Positions 34,904-44,560 of a stretch of DNA of 64,000 bases are shown here, piece by piece. Every line of letters begins with the position of its first letter. The first letter of the stretch is position 1. The translations under genes were made by a program, and so were the position numbers. The notes beneath the pieces are model-generated. The model saw only the letters and a list, made by a program, of their open reading frames with translations, did no database searches and had not been told where the DNA came from. This DNA comes from Pseudomonas fluorescens (GTDB lineage: Bacteria > Pseudomonadota > Gammaproteobacteria > Pseudomonadales > Pseudomonadaceae), in contig NZ_OZ024668.1 in the NCBI RefSeq assembly GCF_902497775.2, positions 5,440,326-5,504,325 of the forward strand. The letters are read 5' to 3'.

Positions 34904-35797
34904 ATGAGTAAAGTCAGTGTGTTGGTTGTGGATGATGCGCCGTTCATTCGCGACCTGGTCAAGAAATGCCTGCGTAACTACTTCCCCGGTATCGTCATCG
35001 AAGATGCGGTCAATGGCCGCAAGGCCCAGACCATGTTGAGCCGCGAGACTTTCGATCTGGTCCTGTGCGACTGGGAAATGCCGGAAATGTCCGGCCTTGA
35101 GCTGCTGACCTGGTGCCGTCAGCAAGAGTCGATGAAGACCCTGCCGTTCATCATGGTGACCAGCCGTGGCGACAAGGAAAACGTGGTCCAGGCGATTCAG
35201 GCCGGGGTTTCGGATTTTGTCGGCAAGCCGTTCACCAACGAGCAACTGCTGACCAAGGTGAAGAAGGCCCTGACCAAGGTCGGCAAGCTCGATACCTTGC
35301 TGGCCAGCGCCCCAACCCGCGCTACGTCGGCGTTTGCCAACGATTCGCTGAGTGCCCTGACCGGCGGCCGTGCCGAAACGGTCAAGCCGTCAGCGCCAGC
35401 GGCCCCGGCGGCGGCCAAACCACTGGTGAGCGCTCCCAAGCCTGCAGCAGCGGCGCCGGCAGGGCGTGGCCAGGGCCAACTGCGCCTGCCCAGCGGCGTT
35501 CAGCCATGCGTGATCAAGGCGTTGAGCCTCAAGGAAGCGCTGCTGGTGGTGCGCCGTGGCGAAACCCTGCCGCAGGTACTGGAAGGCGCGGTGCTCGACC
35601 TGGAGCAGGGCGAGAACGCCGAGATCGCCCGTCTCAATGGCTACCTGCATGCGATTGCTGCACTGGAGCCCAAGCCGGATAGCGACTGGTTGCAACTGAC
35701 CTTCAAGTTCGTTGATCAGGATGCCCAGAAGCTCGACTACCTGTCGCGCTTGATCGCTCGCGGCTCGGCGCAGAAGCACTTCGTGCCGGGGGCCTGA
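34904..35797 (+). CDS. response regulator with C-terminal PilZ-like domain
   Basis: 297 residues from MSKVSVLVVDDAP, with AGGAG upstream. Residues 1-125 are a CheY-like receiver: acidic pair VVDD at 9-11, phosphoacceptor Asp 56 (LVLCDWEMPEMSG), and KPF at about 108-110. An Ala/Pro-rich linker (150-200) leads to about 100 residues (GQLRLPSGVQPCVIKALSLK, GAVLDLEQGENAEIARLNG, LTFKFVDQDAQKLDYLSRLI) that look like a PilZ-type domain without the full c-di-GMP RxxxR motif. No histidine kinase is adjacent. From memory, orthologues sit beside phoU in other Pseudomonas. The role is unknown. Confidence 0.82.
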   Translation: MSKVSVLVVDDAPFIRDLVKKCLRNYFPGIVIEDAVNGRKAQTMLSRETFDLVLCDWEMPEMSGLELLTWCRQQESMKTLPFIMVTSRGDKENVVQAIQAGVSDFVGKPFTNEQLLTKVKKALTKVGKLDTLLASAPTRATSAFANDSLSALTGGRAETVKPSAPAAPAAAKPLVSAPKPAAAAPAGRGQGQLRLPSGVQPCVIKALSLKEALLVVRRGETLPQVLEGAVLDLEQGENAEIARLNGYLHAIAALEPKPDSDWLQLTFKFVDQDAQKLDYLSRLIARGSAQKHFVPGA

Positions 35798-35804
35798 TTA
35801 GCCC

Positions 35805-35855
35805 ATCGCGGGGCAAGTCGGATCGCCGCACCGCCGCTCCGACTTGCCCCGCGAT
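35805..35855. repeat. REP-type palindrome, 18-bp perfect arms
   Basis: ATCGCGGGGCAAGTCGGA pairs perfectly with TCCGACTTGCCCCGCGAT around a 15-nt loop. The outer half (ATCGCGGGGCAAG) is the same as in the palindrome at 40896; the inner half differs. It lies between the response regulator and the M23 peptidase genes. Confidence 0.8.
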
Positions 35856-35964
35856 GAATGCACCGTTCGTCTCCTGGCACATCCCGCAAACACTCTCGCC
35901 ATACCCCCGCCAAAATCCGCTGCTAGGCTTCGACAGACCACTAACTGTCAAAAAGCCACTACTC

Positions 35965-36861
35965 ATGCCCGCACGCACGCTGCTGTTCTGCGCCTTGCTC
36001 ATGGCTTGCGGCCCTGTGCTGGCCATGACCCTCTACAAAAGTACCGACGCCAATGGCGTGGTGTCCTATTCCGATCGGCCGATCCCCGGCAGCCGGGCGT
36101 TTGTCTTTGGCGACAGGATGGTTGAACAGCTGGAAACCCAGGTGCAGTTGCAGGTCAACAGGTTTGCCGGTGGCGTGCGTTTCAGCGCACGCAACGACAC
36201 CTATGCGCCGGTCGAGGTGGAGCTGCGCCTGGAGCGCATGGGCAATGTGCAGGGTGGGGCATCACGGCTGGTACGGGGGGTAATACCGGCGCGTACGACG
36301 ATGCCGTTGACCCTGCTAAGTGCGCGGCAGCCCGGAAGACCGGTGAGCTATAAGGAGAAATTCTCTTACGCCCTGGGCAACCCAGGCCAGCGCCAACTGG
36401 CCTTCCGCTACCCCTTGCCCTGGCGTGGCGGGCCCTTTCGCCTGAGCCAGGGGCCCAATGGCCGCTATAGCCACTTCGGGCCCAAGGGCCGCTATGCCAT
36501 GGACATTGCCATGCCCGAAGGCACGCCGATCATTGCTGCAAGGGCGGGAGTGGTGATCAAGACCGAAAACAGCCAGAGCGGCCGCGGTAGCCATCCTTCG
36601 GGCAACTTTGTGCGGATCCTCCACGAAGACGGCACCATGGGTGTGTATCTGCACCTGATGCGCGGCTCGGTGGTGGTCAGGGAGGGGCAGCGGGTGGCGT
36701 ACGGCACGCCGCTGGCCAAATCCGGCAATACCGGCAACAGCAGCGGCCCGCACCTGCACTTTGTGGTGCAGCGCAACGTCGGGCTGGCGCTGGAGTCGAT
36801 ACCCTACCAGTTCAACCAGCCCGTCGGTGGCTTGCCGAACTTTACCGCCGGCAACCCCTGA
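35965..36861 (+). CDS. exported M23-family (LytM-type) peptidase
   Basis: 298 residues from MPARTLLFCALLMACGPVLA, a signal peptide (cleavage after VLA). The N-terminal mature part (YKSTDANGVVSYSDRPI) resembles a DUF4124-like segment. The C-terminal 160 residues are the LytM domain with zinc ligands in RYSHFGPKGRYAMDIAMPEG (His, Asp) and GPHLHF (HxH). The ligands are intact, so it is probably an active peptidoglycan endopeptidase in the periplasm. The longer open frame upstream crosses the REP palindrome and is not coding. It converges on the CBS-domain gene with a 6-bp gap. Confidence 0.88.
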   Translation: MPARTLLFCALLMACGPVLAMTLYKSTDANGVVSYSDRPIPGSRAFVFGDRMVEQLETQVQLQVNRFAGGVRFSARNDTYAPVEVELRLERMGNVQGGASRLVRGVIPARTTMPLTLLSARQPGRPVSYKEKFSYALGNPGQRQLAFRYPLPWRGGPFRLSQGPNGRYSHFGPKGRYAMDIAMPEGTPIIAARAGVVIKTENSQSGRGSHPSGNFVRILHEDGTMGVYLHLMRGSVVVREGQRVAYGTPLAKSGNTGNSSGPHLHFVVQRNVGLALESIPYQFNQPVGGLPNFTAGNP

Positions 36862-36867
36862 GGCGGC

Positions 36868-38208
36868 TCAATCGAGCTTGAGCACTTTGGCCAGGACGAT
36901 CTTCGGCCCTTTCATCTTCTTGATGATGATGCGCAGGCCTTCGACTTCCAGCAACTCTTCCTCTTCCGGAACCCGCTTGAGGGTCTCGTAGACCAGGCCG
37001 GCGAGGGTTTCCGCCTCGATGTGGTCCAGGTCCACGCCAAGCAGGCGTTCGACCTTGAACAATGGCGTGTCGCCGCGTACCAGCAGCTTGCCCGGCTGGT
37101 AGGCGAGGATGCCGCGTTCAGCCTTGCGGTGTTCGTCCTGGATGTCACCAACCAGCACTTCCAGCACGTCTTCCATGGTCAGGTAACCGATGACCTTGCC
37201 GTCGGCTTCCTCGACCAACGCAAAGTGCGCGCCGCCTTTGCGGAACTGTTCCAGCAGGTGCGCCAGCGGCATGTGCCGCGACACGCGCTCCAGTGGGCGG
37301 GTCAGCTCTGCCAGGTTGAACGACTCGGGGATATGGTCGAGGTCGGCCAGCTCCAGCAGCAGGTCCTTGATGTGCAGCAGGCCGATGAACTCGCCGCGCT
37401 CGGCATCAAGCACCGGGTAGCGGCTGAACTTGTGCCGGCGGAACATCGCGAGGATTTCCTTGAGCGGCGCGTTGGCATCGAGGCAGACCATGTCTTCGCG
37501 GGAGTTGGCCCAGTCGACCACTTCCAGCTCGCCCATTTCCACGGCCGAGGCCAGTACGCGCATGCCCTGGTCGCTAGGGTCCTGGCCACGGCTGGAGTGC
37601 AGGATCAGCTTGAGCTCTTCGCGGCTGTAGTGGTGTTCGTGATGCGGCCCGGGCTCGCCTTGGCCGGCGATACGCAGGATGGCGTTGGCGCTGGCGTTGA
37701 GCAGGTAGATGGCCGGGTACATCAGCCAGTAGAACAGGTACAGCGGCACCGCCGTCCACAGCGACAGCAGCTCGGGCTTGCGGATCGCCCAGGACTTGGG
37801 CGCCAGCTCACCGACGACGATGTGCAGGTAGGAAATCACGAAGAAGGCGCTGAAGAACGAGATGCCCTTGATGACTTCCGGCGATTCGACGCCGACCGCG
37901 CCCAGCAGTGGTTCGAGCAAATGGGCGAAAGCCGGCTCACCCACCCAGCCCAGGCCCAGCGAGGCGAGGGTGATACCCAGTTGGCAGGCGGACAGGTAGG
38001 CGTCCAGCTGGCTGTGTACGGTGCGCAGGATCTGCCCGCGCCAGCCATGCTGCTCGGCGATCGACTCGACCCGGGTCGAGCGCAATTTGACCATGGCGAA
38101 CTCGGCGGCAACGAAAAAGCCGTTGAGCAGAACCAGCAGCAGAGCAAAAAGAATCATGCCGAAGTCGGCGAAAAGTGCAGCGAGGTTGAAACCAGGGGAA
38201 GGGTCCAT
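36868..38208 (-). CDS. CorC/HlyC-type membrane protein (DUF21 + CBS pair)
   Basis: 446 residues. The N-terminal 190 residues are the DUF21/CNNM membrane domain (LLVLLNGFFVAAEFAMVKLRSTR, QLGITLASLGLGWVGEPAF, several helices). Residues 210-340 contain two CBS domains (VCLDANAPLKEILAMFRRHKFSRYPVLDAERGEFIGLLHIKD and the following pair). The C-terminal 80 residues are the CorC_HlyC domain (LLGVDLDHIEAETLAGLVYETLKRVPEEEE). Such proteins are linked to magnesium or cobalt efflux; this role is a family inference. It lies downstream of phoR on the same strand, 113 bp away. Confidence 0.9.
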   Translation of the reverse strand: MDPSPGFNLAALFADFGMILFALLLVLLNGFFVAAEFAMVKLRSTRVESIAEQHGWRGQILRTVHSQLDAYLSACQLGITLASLGLGWVGEPAFAHLLEPLLGAVGVESPEVIKGISFFSAFFVISYLHIVVGELAPKSWAIRKPELLSLWTAVPLYLFYWLMYPAIYLLNASANAILRIAGQGEPGPHHEHHYSREELKLILHSSRGQDPSDQGMRVLASAVEMGELEVVDWANSREDMVCLDANAPLKEILAMFRRHKFSRYPVLDAERGEFIGLLHIKDLLLELADLDHIPESFNLAELTRPLERVSRHMPLAHLLEQFRKGGAHFALVEEADGKVIGYLTMEDVLEVLVGDIQDEHRKAERGILAYQPGKLLVRGDTPLFKVERLLGVDLDHIEAETLAGLVYETLKRVPEEEELLEVEGLRIIIKKMKGPKIVLAKVLKLD

Positions 38209-38321
38209 GATGGAGTTTTACGGGGTCCGTCATCTAAGAAAGGGAGTACAGCAATGCCAGCACATACTGGCGCGAGTCAGCCAATGTAGCGGCTGACTGC
38301 GCAAATTTAAAGGGCGGTGGC

Positions 38322-39632
38322 TCAGGAGGCTTGGCGCGCCGCTATCTGGACCGGGGCGAAATGGCAGGTAAAGGTGCTGCCATGGCCCGGTACGCTGCTG
38401 ATTTCCAGGCGGGCGCGGTGGCGCAACAGCACGTGCTTGACGATCGCCAGGCCCAGGCCGGTGCCGCCGGTATTCGACGCACGGCTGGAGTCGACCCGGT
38501 AGAAGCGTTCGGTCAGGCGTGGCAGGTGCTTGGGGTCGATGCCGATGCCCGAGTCCTGCACGCTCAGGTGTGCGCCTTGCTCGTCGGCCCACCAGCGGAT
38601 GCGAATCTGGCCTTCGTCCTGGGTGTATTTGACTGCGTTGAACACCAGGTTGGAGAAGGCGCTGCGCAGTTCCGCCTCGCTGCCTTTGAGGCGGATGCCG
38701 GGTTGGGCCTCCAGGCTGATACGCTGGTTGCGCTGCCCGGACAGCGCCTGGGCGTCGCCCTTGATCGATTGCAGCAGGGTATCGACGGCCACCGGCTGGT
38801 TGTCCGAGGGGTAATCGGTGGCTTCCAGTTTGGCCAGCAACAGCAGGTCGTTGAGCAGGGTCTGCATGCGTCCGCCTTGCTGCTGCATCTGCTGCAGGGC
38901 GCGAACCCAGCGCGGGTTCACCTCTTCGACGTTGTCGAGCAGGGTTTCCAGGTAGCCGGCAATTACTGTCAGCGGTGTGCGCAACTCGTGGGAGACGTTG
39001 GCGACGAAGTCCTTGCGCATCTGCTCCAGCTGATGAATACGAGTGACATCGCGCACCAGCATCAGGTGTTCATTATTGCCGTAGCGAGTGATGTGCAACT
39101 GCACACGCATGCGATCGTTGATCGGCGAGGGGATTTCCAGCGGTTCGAGGTAGTTCTCCTGCTCGAAATACTCCTTGAAGCGCGGATGACGCACCAGGTT
39201 GGTCACCGGCTGGCCGCTGTCCTGCGGGGTCTTGAGGCCCAGCAGGGTTTCCGCGGCACGGTTCCACCACTCCAGGTTGCCATCGCTGTCGAGCATGATC
39301 ACCGCGTCCTTGAGCGCGGCGGTGGACTCCTGCACCCGGTCGATCACCGCCTGCAGGCGCCCGCGCACGCGTTGGTCGCGGCGTTGCAGGTGATAGATGC
39401 TGTCGAACACCTCGCCCCACAGGCCATAACCATCGGGCGGTGCTTCATCGGGTTTGTGCAGGCGCAGCCATTCGTGCAGGCGCAGCAGTTGCTTGAGGGT
39501 CCAGCCCAGGTAGATCGCCAGGCCCAGGGCCAGGCTCCAGCCATAGTAGCCGCTGATCAGCCCTGCCAGCAGGCAGACGGTGATCAGCAACAGCATGTGG
39601 CGAATCAGGGTGCCATGCCAGTTCTGGTTCAA
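38322..39632 (-). CDS. phoR: phosphate regulon sensor histidine kinase PhoR
   Basis: 436 residues. A TTG start at 39632 is forced: an in-frame stop (TAA) lies immediately before it, and AGGA is 11-12 bases upstream. Two membrane helices (residues 10-45) are followed by a PAS domain (DAVIMLDSDGNLEWWNRAAETLLG), the dimerisation H-box (FVANVSHELRTPLTVIAGYL) and the ATPase domain with SNLVFNAVKYTQDEG (N box) and DSGIGID plus GTGLGLAIVKHVL (G boxes). It senses phosphate status through PstSCAB-PhoU and phosphorylates PhoB. It follows phoB by 43 bp. Confidence 0.95.
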   Translation of the reverse strand: MNQNWHGTLIRHMLLLITVCLLAGLISGYYGWSLALGLAIYLGWTLKQLLRLHEWLRLHKPDEAPPDGYGLWGEVFDSIYHLQRRDQRVRGRLQAVIDRVQESTAALKDAVIMLDSDGNLEWWNRAAETLLGLKTPQDSGQPVTNLVRHPRFKEYFEQENYLEPLEIPSPINDRMRVQLHITRYGNNEHLMLVRDVTRIHQLEQMRKDFVANVSHELRTPLTVIAGYLETLLDNVEEVNPRWVRALQQMQQQGGRMQTLLNDLLLLAKLEATDYPSDNQPVAVDTLLQSIKGDAQALSGQRNQRISLEAQPGIRLKGSEAELRSAFSNLVFNAVKYTQDEGQIRIRWWADEQGAHLSVQDSGIGIDPKHLPRLTERFYRVDSSRASNTGGTGLGLAIVKHVLLRHRARLEISSVPGHGSTFTCHFAPVQIAARQAS

Positions 39633-39675
39633 TTAACGACGCGTCCTTTCCATTGCCTTGGCGATATGCAGCGGT

Positions 39676-40365
39676 TCAGCTCTTGGTAGAGAAGCGGTAA
39701 CCGGTGCCGCGGACGGTTTGTACCAGATTTTCGTAGGCATCACCCAGCGCCTTGCGCAGGCGGCGGATGTGCACGTCGACGGTGCGTTCCTCGACATAGA
39801 CGTTGCCGCCCCAGACCTGATCCAGCAGTTGGCCGCGGGTGTAGGCGCGCTCCTGGTGGGTCATGAAGAATTGCAGCAGGCGGTATTCGGTCGGGCCCAT
39901 TTCGGCGGGTTTGCCGTCGATGGTCACCCGATGGCTGATCGGGTCGAGCAGCAGGCCGCCGACTTCGATCGGTGCTTCGCCGTCGCTCGGGCCTGCGCGG
40001 CGCAGCACGGCCTTGAGCCGGGCCACCAGCTCGCGCGGCGAGAAGGGTTTGGTGATGTAGTCGTCGGCGCCGACTTCCAGGCCCTGGATCTTGTTGTCTT
40101 CCTCACCCTTGGCGGTGAGCATGATGATCGGGATGTCGCCGGTCAGCTCGTCGCGCTTGAGGCGCCGGGCCAGCTCGATGCCCGAGGTGCCCGGAAGCAT
40201 CCAGTCGAGCAGGATCAGGTCCGGCTTGCGGTCGACGATGATGGCGTGGGCCTGCTGGGAGTTTTCGGCTTCCAGGCAGTCATAGCCGGCCATTTCCAAT
40301 GCAACGGCGATCATCTCGCGAATTGGCGCTTCGTCGTCAACGATCAGAATGTTTCTGCCAACCAT
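39676..40365 (-). CDS. phoB: phosphate regulon response regulator PhoB
   Basis: 229 residues from [19 protein letters not shown], with GGAAGAGG upstream of the ATG. The receiver domain has the acidic pair at 10-11, phosphoacceptor Asp 54 ([10 protein letters not shown]), and [11 protein letters not shown]. The OmpR-type winged helix follows ([53 protein letters not shown]). A Pho box on the minus strand 53 bp upstream suggests autoregulation. It activates pstS, pstCAB-phoU and other phosphate-starvation genes. Confidence 0.97.
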   Translation of the reverse strand: MVGRNILIVDDEAPIREMIAVALEMAGYDCLEAENSQQAHAIIVDRKPDLILLDWMLPGTSGIELARRLKRDELTGDIPIIMLTAKGEEDNKIQGLEVGADDYITKPFSPRELVARLKAVLRRAGPSDGEAPIEVGGLLLDPISHRVTIDGKPAEMGPTEYRLLQFFMTHQERAYTRGQLLDQVWGGNVYVEERTVDVHIRRLRKALGDAYENLVQTVRGTGYRFSTKS

Positions 40366-40417
40366 GCTTAAACCTCTTCCATTAAAGGTGTCTTGGCCCG
40401 CATTAGATAACGGAATT

Positions 40418-40435
40418 ATTGCAGTCGTGTGACAG
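40418..40435 (-). promoter_or_regulatory. Pho box upstream of phoB
   Basis: Read on the minus strand, CTGTCACACGACTGCAAT matches the Pho box consensus at 12 of 18 positions. It lies 52 bp before the phoB start. The second repeat is weaker than the first. Confidence 0.65.
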
Positions 40436-40512
40436 CTCGTGGGCCGTTGCAGCAACATTCTGTTACTGGGCTAGGCTTAAAAACCCCTCTCCCGAGAATA
40501 ACGGTGAATCCA

Positions 40513-40884
40513 ATGACACGACATACGCTGAACTGGATGAGTCTGTTCGCTGCAGTGGCACTGGCGTTGCCAGGGATAGCGTCGGCCCATCATGCCATGA
40601 TGAAAGGCGGCATGATGGTCGATCCTGCTGGCATGACGCTCTACACCTTTGACAAGGATTCGGGCGGCAAGTCCATGTGCAACGATGAGTGTGCCAAGAA
40701 CTGGCCGCCGCTGATGGTCAAAGCTGGCGACATGGCTGAAGAGGGCTGGACACAAATCAAGCGCAATGACGGTTCTATGCAGTGGGCCTACAAAGGCAAG
40801 CCGGTGTACACCTTCATCAAGGACAAGAAAGCCGGTGACATGACCGGTGATGGCATGAAAGATGTCTGGCACGTGATCAAGTAA
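40513..40884 (+). CDS. exported COG4315-type repeat protein of unknown function
   Basis: 123 residues from MTRHTLNWMSLFAAVALALPG with a signal peptide ending at IASA; no lipobox cysteine is present. Two copies of the family repeat are visible: MMVDPAGMTLYTFDKDSGGKSMCNDECAKNWPP and QWAYKGKPVYTFIKDKKAGDMTGDG. This is the secreted-repeat (COG4315) pattern, whose role is unknown. The two cysteines in CNDEC may pair in the periplasm, and the N-terminal HHAMMKGGMM is rich in possible metal ligands. It is divergent from phoB and ends at a REP palindrome. Confidence 0.82.
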   Translation: MTRHTLNWMSLFAAVALALPGIASAHHAMMKGGMMVDPAGMTLYTFDKDSGGKSMCNDECAKNWPPLMVKAGDMAEEGWTQIKRNDGSMQWAYKGKPVYTFIKDKKAGDMTGDGMKDVWHVIK

Positions 40885-40895
40885 TAGTGCCTTCA

Positions 40896-40945
40896 ATCGC
40901 GGGGCAAGCCCGCTCCTGCATGTAGGAGCGGGCTTGCCCCGCGAT
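40896..40945. repeat. REP-type palindrome, 22-bp perfect arms
   Basis: ATCGCGGGGCAAGCCCGCTCCT and its exact complement flank a 6-nt loop (GCATGT). This is a complete copy of the REP type typical of the P. putida/fluorescens group. It lies between the convergent COG4315 gene and ubiA, ending 3 bp from the ubiA stop. Confidence 0.88.
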
Positions 40946-40948
40946 GAA

Positions 40949-41836
40949 TCAGAAGCTGTAATCCAGCACAATTCCCACAAACACCAGCAAGCCCGCCCAG
41001 TGGTTGTGCAAAAAGGCCTTGAAGCACGACTCGCGGTCGAGCTTGCGCGTCGTCCAGAACTCCCAGGCAAAGCACAGCACCGCGGCCACCAGCCCCAGGT
41101 GGAACCAGCCACCCAGCTCGAAGCGGTTGCCGGCCAGCAGCAGGCAGCCCAGTGACAATACCTGCAAGGTCAGGATGATCACCCGATCGGCTTCGCCGAA
41201 CAGGATGGCAGTGGATTTGACCCCGATCTTCAAGTCGTCATCGCGGTCGACCATGGCGTAATAGGTGTCGTAGCCCACGGTCCACAGCACATTGGCGATG
41301 TACAGCAGCCAGGCTATGGCCGGCAGCTCGCCGGTGGCGGCGGTAAACGCCATGGGTATGCCCCAGGAGTAGGCCGCCCCCAGTACCACCTGCGGGTAGT
41401 AGGTGTAGCGCTTCATGAACGGGTAACAGGCCGCCAGCGCCACCGCGCCGAACGACAGCCACACCGTGGTGGCGTTGGTGCACAGCACCAGCAGGAAACT
41501 CACTCCGACCAGCACGGCAAACAGGGTCAGTGCCTCACGGGCGTTGATCCGCCCGGCGGCCAGCGGGCGGTCGGCGGTGCGTTTGACGTGGCCATCGACC
41601 TTGCGGTCGGCGAAGTCGTTGATGGCGCAGCCAGCGGCGCGCATCAGCACCACACCGAGGGTGAAAATCAGCACGTTGGCCAGGGTCGGCGTGCCCTTGG
41701 CGGCAATCCACACGGCCGAGAGGGTAGGCCACAGCAACAGGTAGATGCCGATCGGGCGGTCCATCCGGCTGAGCTGGATGAAGTCCCAGGCCCTCGGGTG
41801 CAGGCGATTGAACGACTTGAGCAACTGCAGATACAT
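40949..41836 (-). CDS. ubiA: 4-hydroxybenzoate octaprenyltransferase
   Basis: 295 residues from [21 protein letters not shown], with GGAG before the ATG. The two Asp-rich motifs that bind magnesium-prenyl diphosphate are present: [15 protein letters not shown] and [16 protein letters not shown]. Multiple membrane helices fit the UbiA fold. It attaches the polyprenyl tail to 4-hydroxybenzoate, the second step of ubiquinone synthesis. Its start codon shares one base with the ubiC stop, so the two are translationally coupled. Confidence 0.95.
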   Translation of the reverse strand: MYLQLLKSFNRLHPRAWDFIQLSRMDRPIGIYLLLWPTLSAVWIAAKGTPTLANVLIFTLGVVLMRAAGCAINDFADRKVDGHVKRTADRPLAAGRINAREALTLFAVLVGVSFLLVLCTNATTVWLSFGAVALAACYPFMKRYTYYPQVVLGAAYSWGIPMAFTAATGELPAIAWLLYIANVLWTVGYDTYYAMVDRDDDLKIGVKSTAILFGEADRVIILTLQVLSLGCLLLAGNRFELGGWFHLGLVAAVLCFAWEFWTTRKLDRESCFKAFLHNHWAGLLVFVGIVLDYSF

Positions 41837-42399
41837 CAGCGGGTCTCCGAAGGTGTTTCGGCGGCAGTCCACAGTGTAGGCAAGAACACCTCGGCCACCA
41901 GCACGCTCAAGGCGCCGCGATCAAAGCGTGAGCGGCGTCCCCACAACCCTTCATGGCCCTGCTCCAGCGGCAGCCAGGCTTGCGGATAGCGGCAGACCTC
42001 GATGGGGCGGCGGACAAAACCCTTTTCGCAGAACAACAGCTCGCCCAATGAGCGGCTGCCCAGGGCTTCCAGGTCCAGGCCGCCACTTTCCAGCGAGCTG
42101 CGCGCGGCCACGCTGCGAGCGAATACCCAAGGCTGGCCATGGCCGCGCAAGTACACTTCGCGCACCCAGCCTTCGCTGCCCAGCGGCAGGTCAAGGGCCT
42201 GGCATTCGTCGTCGCGCAGGCGCTGCCAGCCCTCGTAAAGGGGTGTCACGGAAAACTGGTCGGCAGATAATTGAATCAGGCGGCGGGTCAGGGAGCCCTG
42301 GTCGTACAACCAGTCGAGGGTCGCGGGCGATGTGCTGTCTGCCACGTCAGGGTGCTGCAGCCAGTGTGCAGCGGGCGCTTGCAATGTTTCGTACGGCAC
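41836..42399 (-). CDS. ubiC: chorismate lyase (chorismate--pyruvate lyase)
   Basis: 187 residues. It matches UbiC through [20 protein letters not shown], the substrate pocket ([18 protein letters not shown]) and [18 protein letters not shown]. The enzyme splits chorismate into 4-hydroxybenzoate and pyruvate, feeding UbiA encoded directly downstream. The gene is divergent from the rubredoxin gene, with a 167-bp gap. Confidence 0.93.
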   Translation of the reverse strand: MPYETLQAPAAHWLQHPDVADSTSPATLDWLYDQGSLTRRLIQLSADQFSVTPLYEGWQRLRDDECQALDLPLGSEGWVREVYLRGHGQPWVFARSVAARSSLESGGLDLEALGSRSLGELLFCEKGFVRRPIEVCRYPQAWLPLEQGHEGLWGRRSRFDRGALSVLVAEVFLPTLWTAAETPSETR

Positions 42400-42566
42400 G
42401 GCGGTATCGAATAACAGGCCAGAGAGACGCCGAGCTTAGCATGATTGCCCGATCCGGCTTGCATGCTGGCACCTGGCTCCAGTACAAAGCCTTTCTTTGA
42501 TGGTCGCCACTGTAATGTTCACGAGAGCGGCCACTCCAAAGTCTGAGTCTTTTGAGGAAATACGTT

Positions 42567-42734
42567 ATGAAAAAGTGGCAGTGCATCGTTTGTGGCCTGA
42601 TCTACAACGAAGCTGACGGTTGGCCGGATGACGGTATCGCTCCAGGCACCAAGTGGGAAGACGTACCCGAAGACTGGCTGTGCCCGGACTGCGGTGTTGG
42701 CAAAATGGATTTCGAGATGATCGAAATCAACTGA
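42567..42734 (+). CDS. rubredoxin
   Basis: 55 residues from [20 protein letters not shown], with GAGGAAAT upstream; an earlier in-frame ATG is not preferred. The iron ligands are two CxxC pairs at Cys 6/9 and Cys 39/42 (LCPDCGVGK), in the standard rubredoxin spacing. It is a small one-electron carrier in the cytoplasm. The next gene, 32 bp downstream, encodes its NAD(P)H-dependent reductase. In Pseudomonas this pair serves alkane hydroxylases or oxidative stress protection; no alkane genes are in the window. Confidence 0.95.
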   Translation: MKKWQCIVCGLIYNEADGWPDDGIAPGTKWEDVPEDWLCPDCGVGKMDFEMIEIN

Positions 42735-42766
42735 TCTCATTCAATCAGATTCAAGGAAAGCAGCGC

Positions 42767-43915
42767 ATGACGGCTCCAGTGGTGATTGTCGGTACGGGTC
42801 TGGCGGGTTACAACCTGGCCCGCGAATTTCGCAAGCTCGACGGCGAAACGCCGTTGTTGCTGATCACCGCCGACGACGGCCGTTCCTACTCCAAGCCGAT
42901 GCTTTCCACCGGGTTTGCCAAGAACAAGGATGCCGACGGTCTGAGCATGGCCGAGCCGGGCGCGATGGCCGAGCAACTCAAGGCCGAAGTGCGCACCCAC
43001 ACCCGCATCAGCGGCATCGACCCGGGCCACAAGCGCCTGTGGATCGGCGAAGAGCAGGTGGCTTATCGCGACCTGATCCTGGCCTGGGGTGCCGAGACCG
43101 TGCGGGTGCCGGTCGAAGGCGACGCTGCTGACCTGATCTTCCCGATCAACGACCTCGAAGACTACGCCCGTTTCCGTGCCGCAGCCGCTGGCAAGCAGCG
43201 GGTGCTGATCCTCGGCGCCGGCCTGATCGGCTGTGAATTCGCCAATGACATGAGCCTGGGTGGCTATCAGGTCGAGCTGGTAGCACCGTGCGAACAGGTC
43301 ATGCCGACCTTGCTGCACCCGATGGCGGCAGCCGCTGTTCAGGCCGGCCTGCAAGGGCTGGGCGTGCGTTTCCACCTGGGGCCGGTGCTGACCCGCCTGC
43401 AGCGGGTGGAGCAGGGCCTGGAAGCGCACTTGTCCGATGGCAGCGTGATCGCTTGTGACCTGGTGGTTTCGGCCGTCGGCCTGCGGCCACGTATCGATCT
43501 GGCCTCGGCAGCCGGTTTGCAGGTCAACCGCGGTGTGGTGGTCGACCGCCAGCTGCGCACCTCTCACGCCAATATCTTCGCCCTGGGCGACTGCGCCGAA
43601 GTCGACGGCCTCAACCTGCTGTACGTGATGCCCTTGATGAGCTGCGCCCGTGCGCTGGCGCAAACCCTGGCCGCAAATCCGACAGCGGTCGCCTATGGGC
43701 CGATGCCGGTCACGGTGAAAACCCCGGCCTGCCCGCTGGTGGTTTCGCCTGTACCCCATGGCCGTGAAGGCCATTGGAGTGTCGAAGGGCAGGGCGCCGA
43801 CCTCAAGGTGCTCTGCCACGATGCTGACGGCCAGCTGCTGGGCTATGCCCTGACCGGCACTGCAGTCATGGAGAAGCTGGCTCTAAATCGGCAACTTCCG
43901 GCGCTGATGGCGTAA
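42767..43915 (+). CDS. rubredoxin--NAD(+) reductase
   Basis: 382 residues from [21 protein letters not shown] (AAGGAAAG upstream). The protein is a two-dinucleotide-fold flavoprotein: FAD motif [14 protein letters not shown] near the N terminus, NAD motif [17 protein letters not shown] at about 145-165, and the second FAD contact [10 protein letters not shown] at about 275. It also has the C-terminal domain of AlkT/RubB-type reductases. It moves electrons from NADH to the rubredoxin encoded just upstream. Confidence 0.93.
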   Translation: MTAPVVIVGTGLAGYNLAREFRKLDGETPLLLITADDGRSYSKPMLSTGFAKNKDADGLSMAEPGAMAEQLKAEVRTHTRISGIDPGHKRLWIGEEQVAYRDLILAWGAETVRVPVEGDAADLIFPINDLEDYARFRAAAAGKQRVLILGAGLIGCEFANDMSLGGYQVELVAPCEQVMPTLLHPMAAAAVQAGLQGLGVRFHLGPVLTRLQRVEQGLEAHLSDGSVIACDLVVSAVGLRPRIDLASAAGLQVNRGVVVDRQLRTSHANIFALGDCAEVDGLNLLYVMPLMSCARALAQTLAANPTAVAYGPMPVTVKTPACPLVVSPVPHGREGHWSVEGQGADLKVLCHDADGQLLGYALTGTAVMEKLALNRQLPALMA

Positions 43916-44103
43916 ATAACCGGCGTTCTGTCGGATTTCCCCTGCCTTTGCCCCAACAATGGCCGCCCAGAGACTGGCGCGGCCCCTGAGGGCATGCCAT
44001 TCTCACTCCCGTCTGCCGCAGTTTAGAGCCTGCGGTGCCTTGGGCGCTGTTCTTGAAGAGCAGCACGGCATAACAACAAAAAAACCGTCAAAGAGGCTTC
44101 ACT

Positions 44104-44379
44104 ATGCGTAAACCAGAACTCGCCGCCGCCATTGCGGAAAAGGCTGATCTCACCAAAGAGCAAGCTAACCGCGTGCTCAACGCCGTGCTCGAAGAAATCA
44201 CCGGCGCCCTGCATCGCAAGGACAGCGTGACGCTGGTCGGCTTCGGTACCTTCCTGCAGCGCCACCGTGGTGCCCGCACTGGTAAAAACCCGCAAACCGG
44301 CGAACCGGTCAAGATCAAGGCCAGCAACACTGTTGCATTCAAACCAGGTAAATCCCTGAAGGACAGCGTCAATCCGTGA
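44104..44379 (+). CDS. hupN: DNA-binding protein HU
   Basis: 91 residues. The HU pattern is complete: helix pair MRKPELAAAIAEKADLTKEQ, the beta arm VGFGTFLQRHRGARTGKNPQTGE, and KASNTVAFKPGKSLKDSVN. HU bends and compacts DNA and supports replication initiation. AGAGG lies before the ATG, and a strong terminator follows. Position by the rubredoxin reductase gene matches hupN of P. putida from memory; P. putida has other HU genes, so the symbol is less certain than the family. Confidence 0.9.
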   Translation: MRKPELAAAIAEKADLTKEQANRVLNAVLEEITGALHRKDSVTLVGFGTFLQRHRGARTGKNPQTGEPVKIKASNTVAFKPGKSLKDSVNP

Positions 44380-44404
44380 TGCCTCGCACAGATCGATTGC
44401 AGTG

Positions 44405-44438
44405 AAAAACGGGCACCGCACAAGGTGCCCGTTTTTTA
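44405..44438 (+). terminator. Rho-independent terminator after the HU gene
   Basis: AAAACGGGCACC pairs with GGTGCCCGTTTT around a 6-nt loop, and further T residues follow. It is a textbook terminator 25 bp after the stop. Confidence 0.93.
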
Positions 44439-44560
44439 TTGCCGCCGCTCTGGCATCTGGCTAGCATACGCGGCCCCCGTCGCAAGGATGGGGAGGTGTC
44501 CAGGGAAGGCCGTGATGAAGATCGAAGGATTCGCAGTAACCGCTAGCGCAGGGCAACGCC

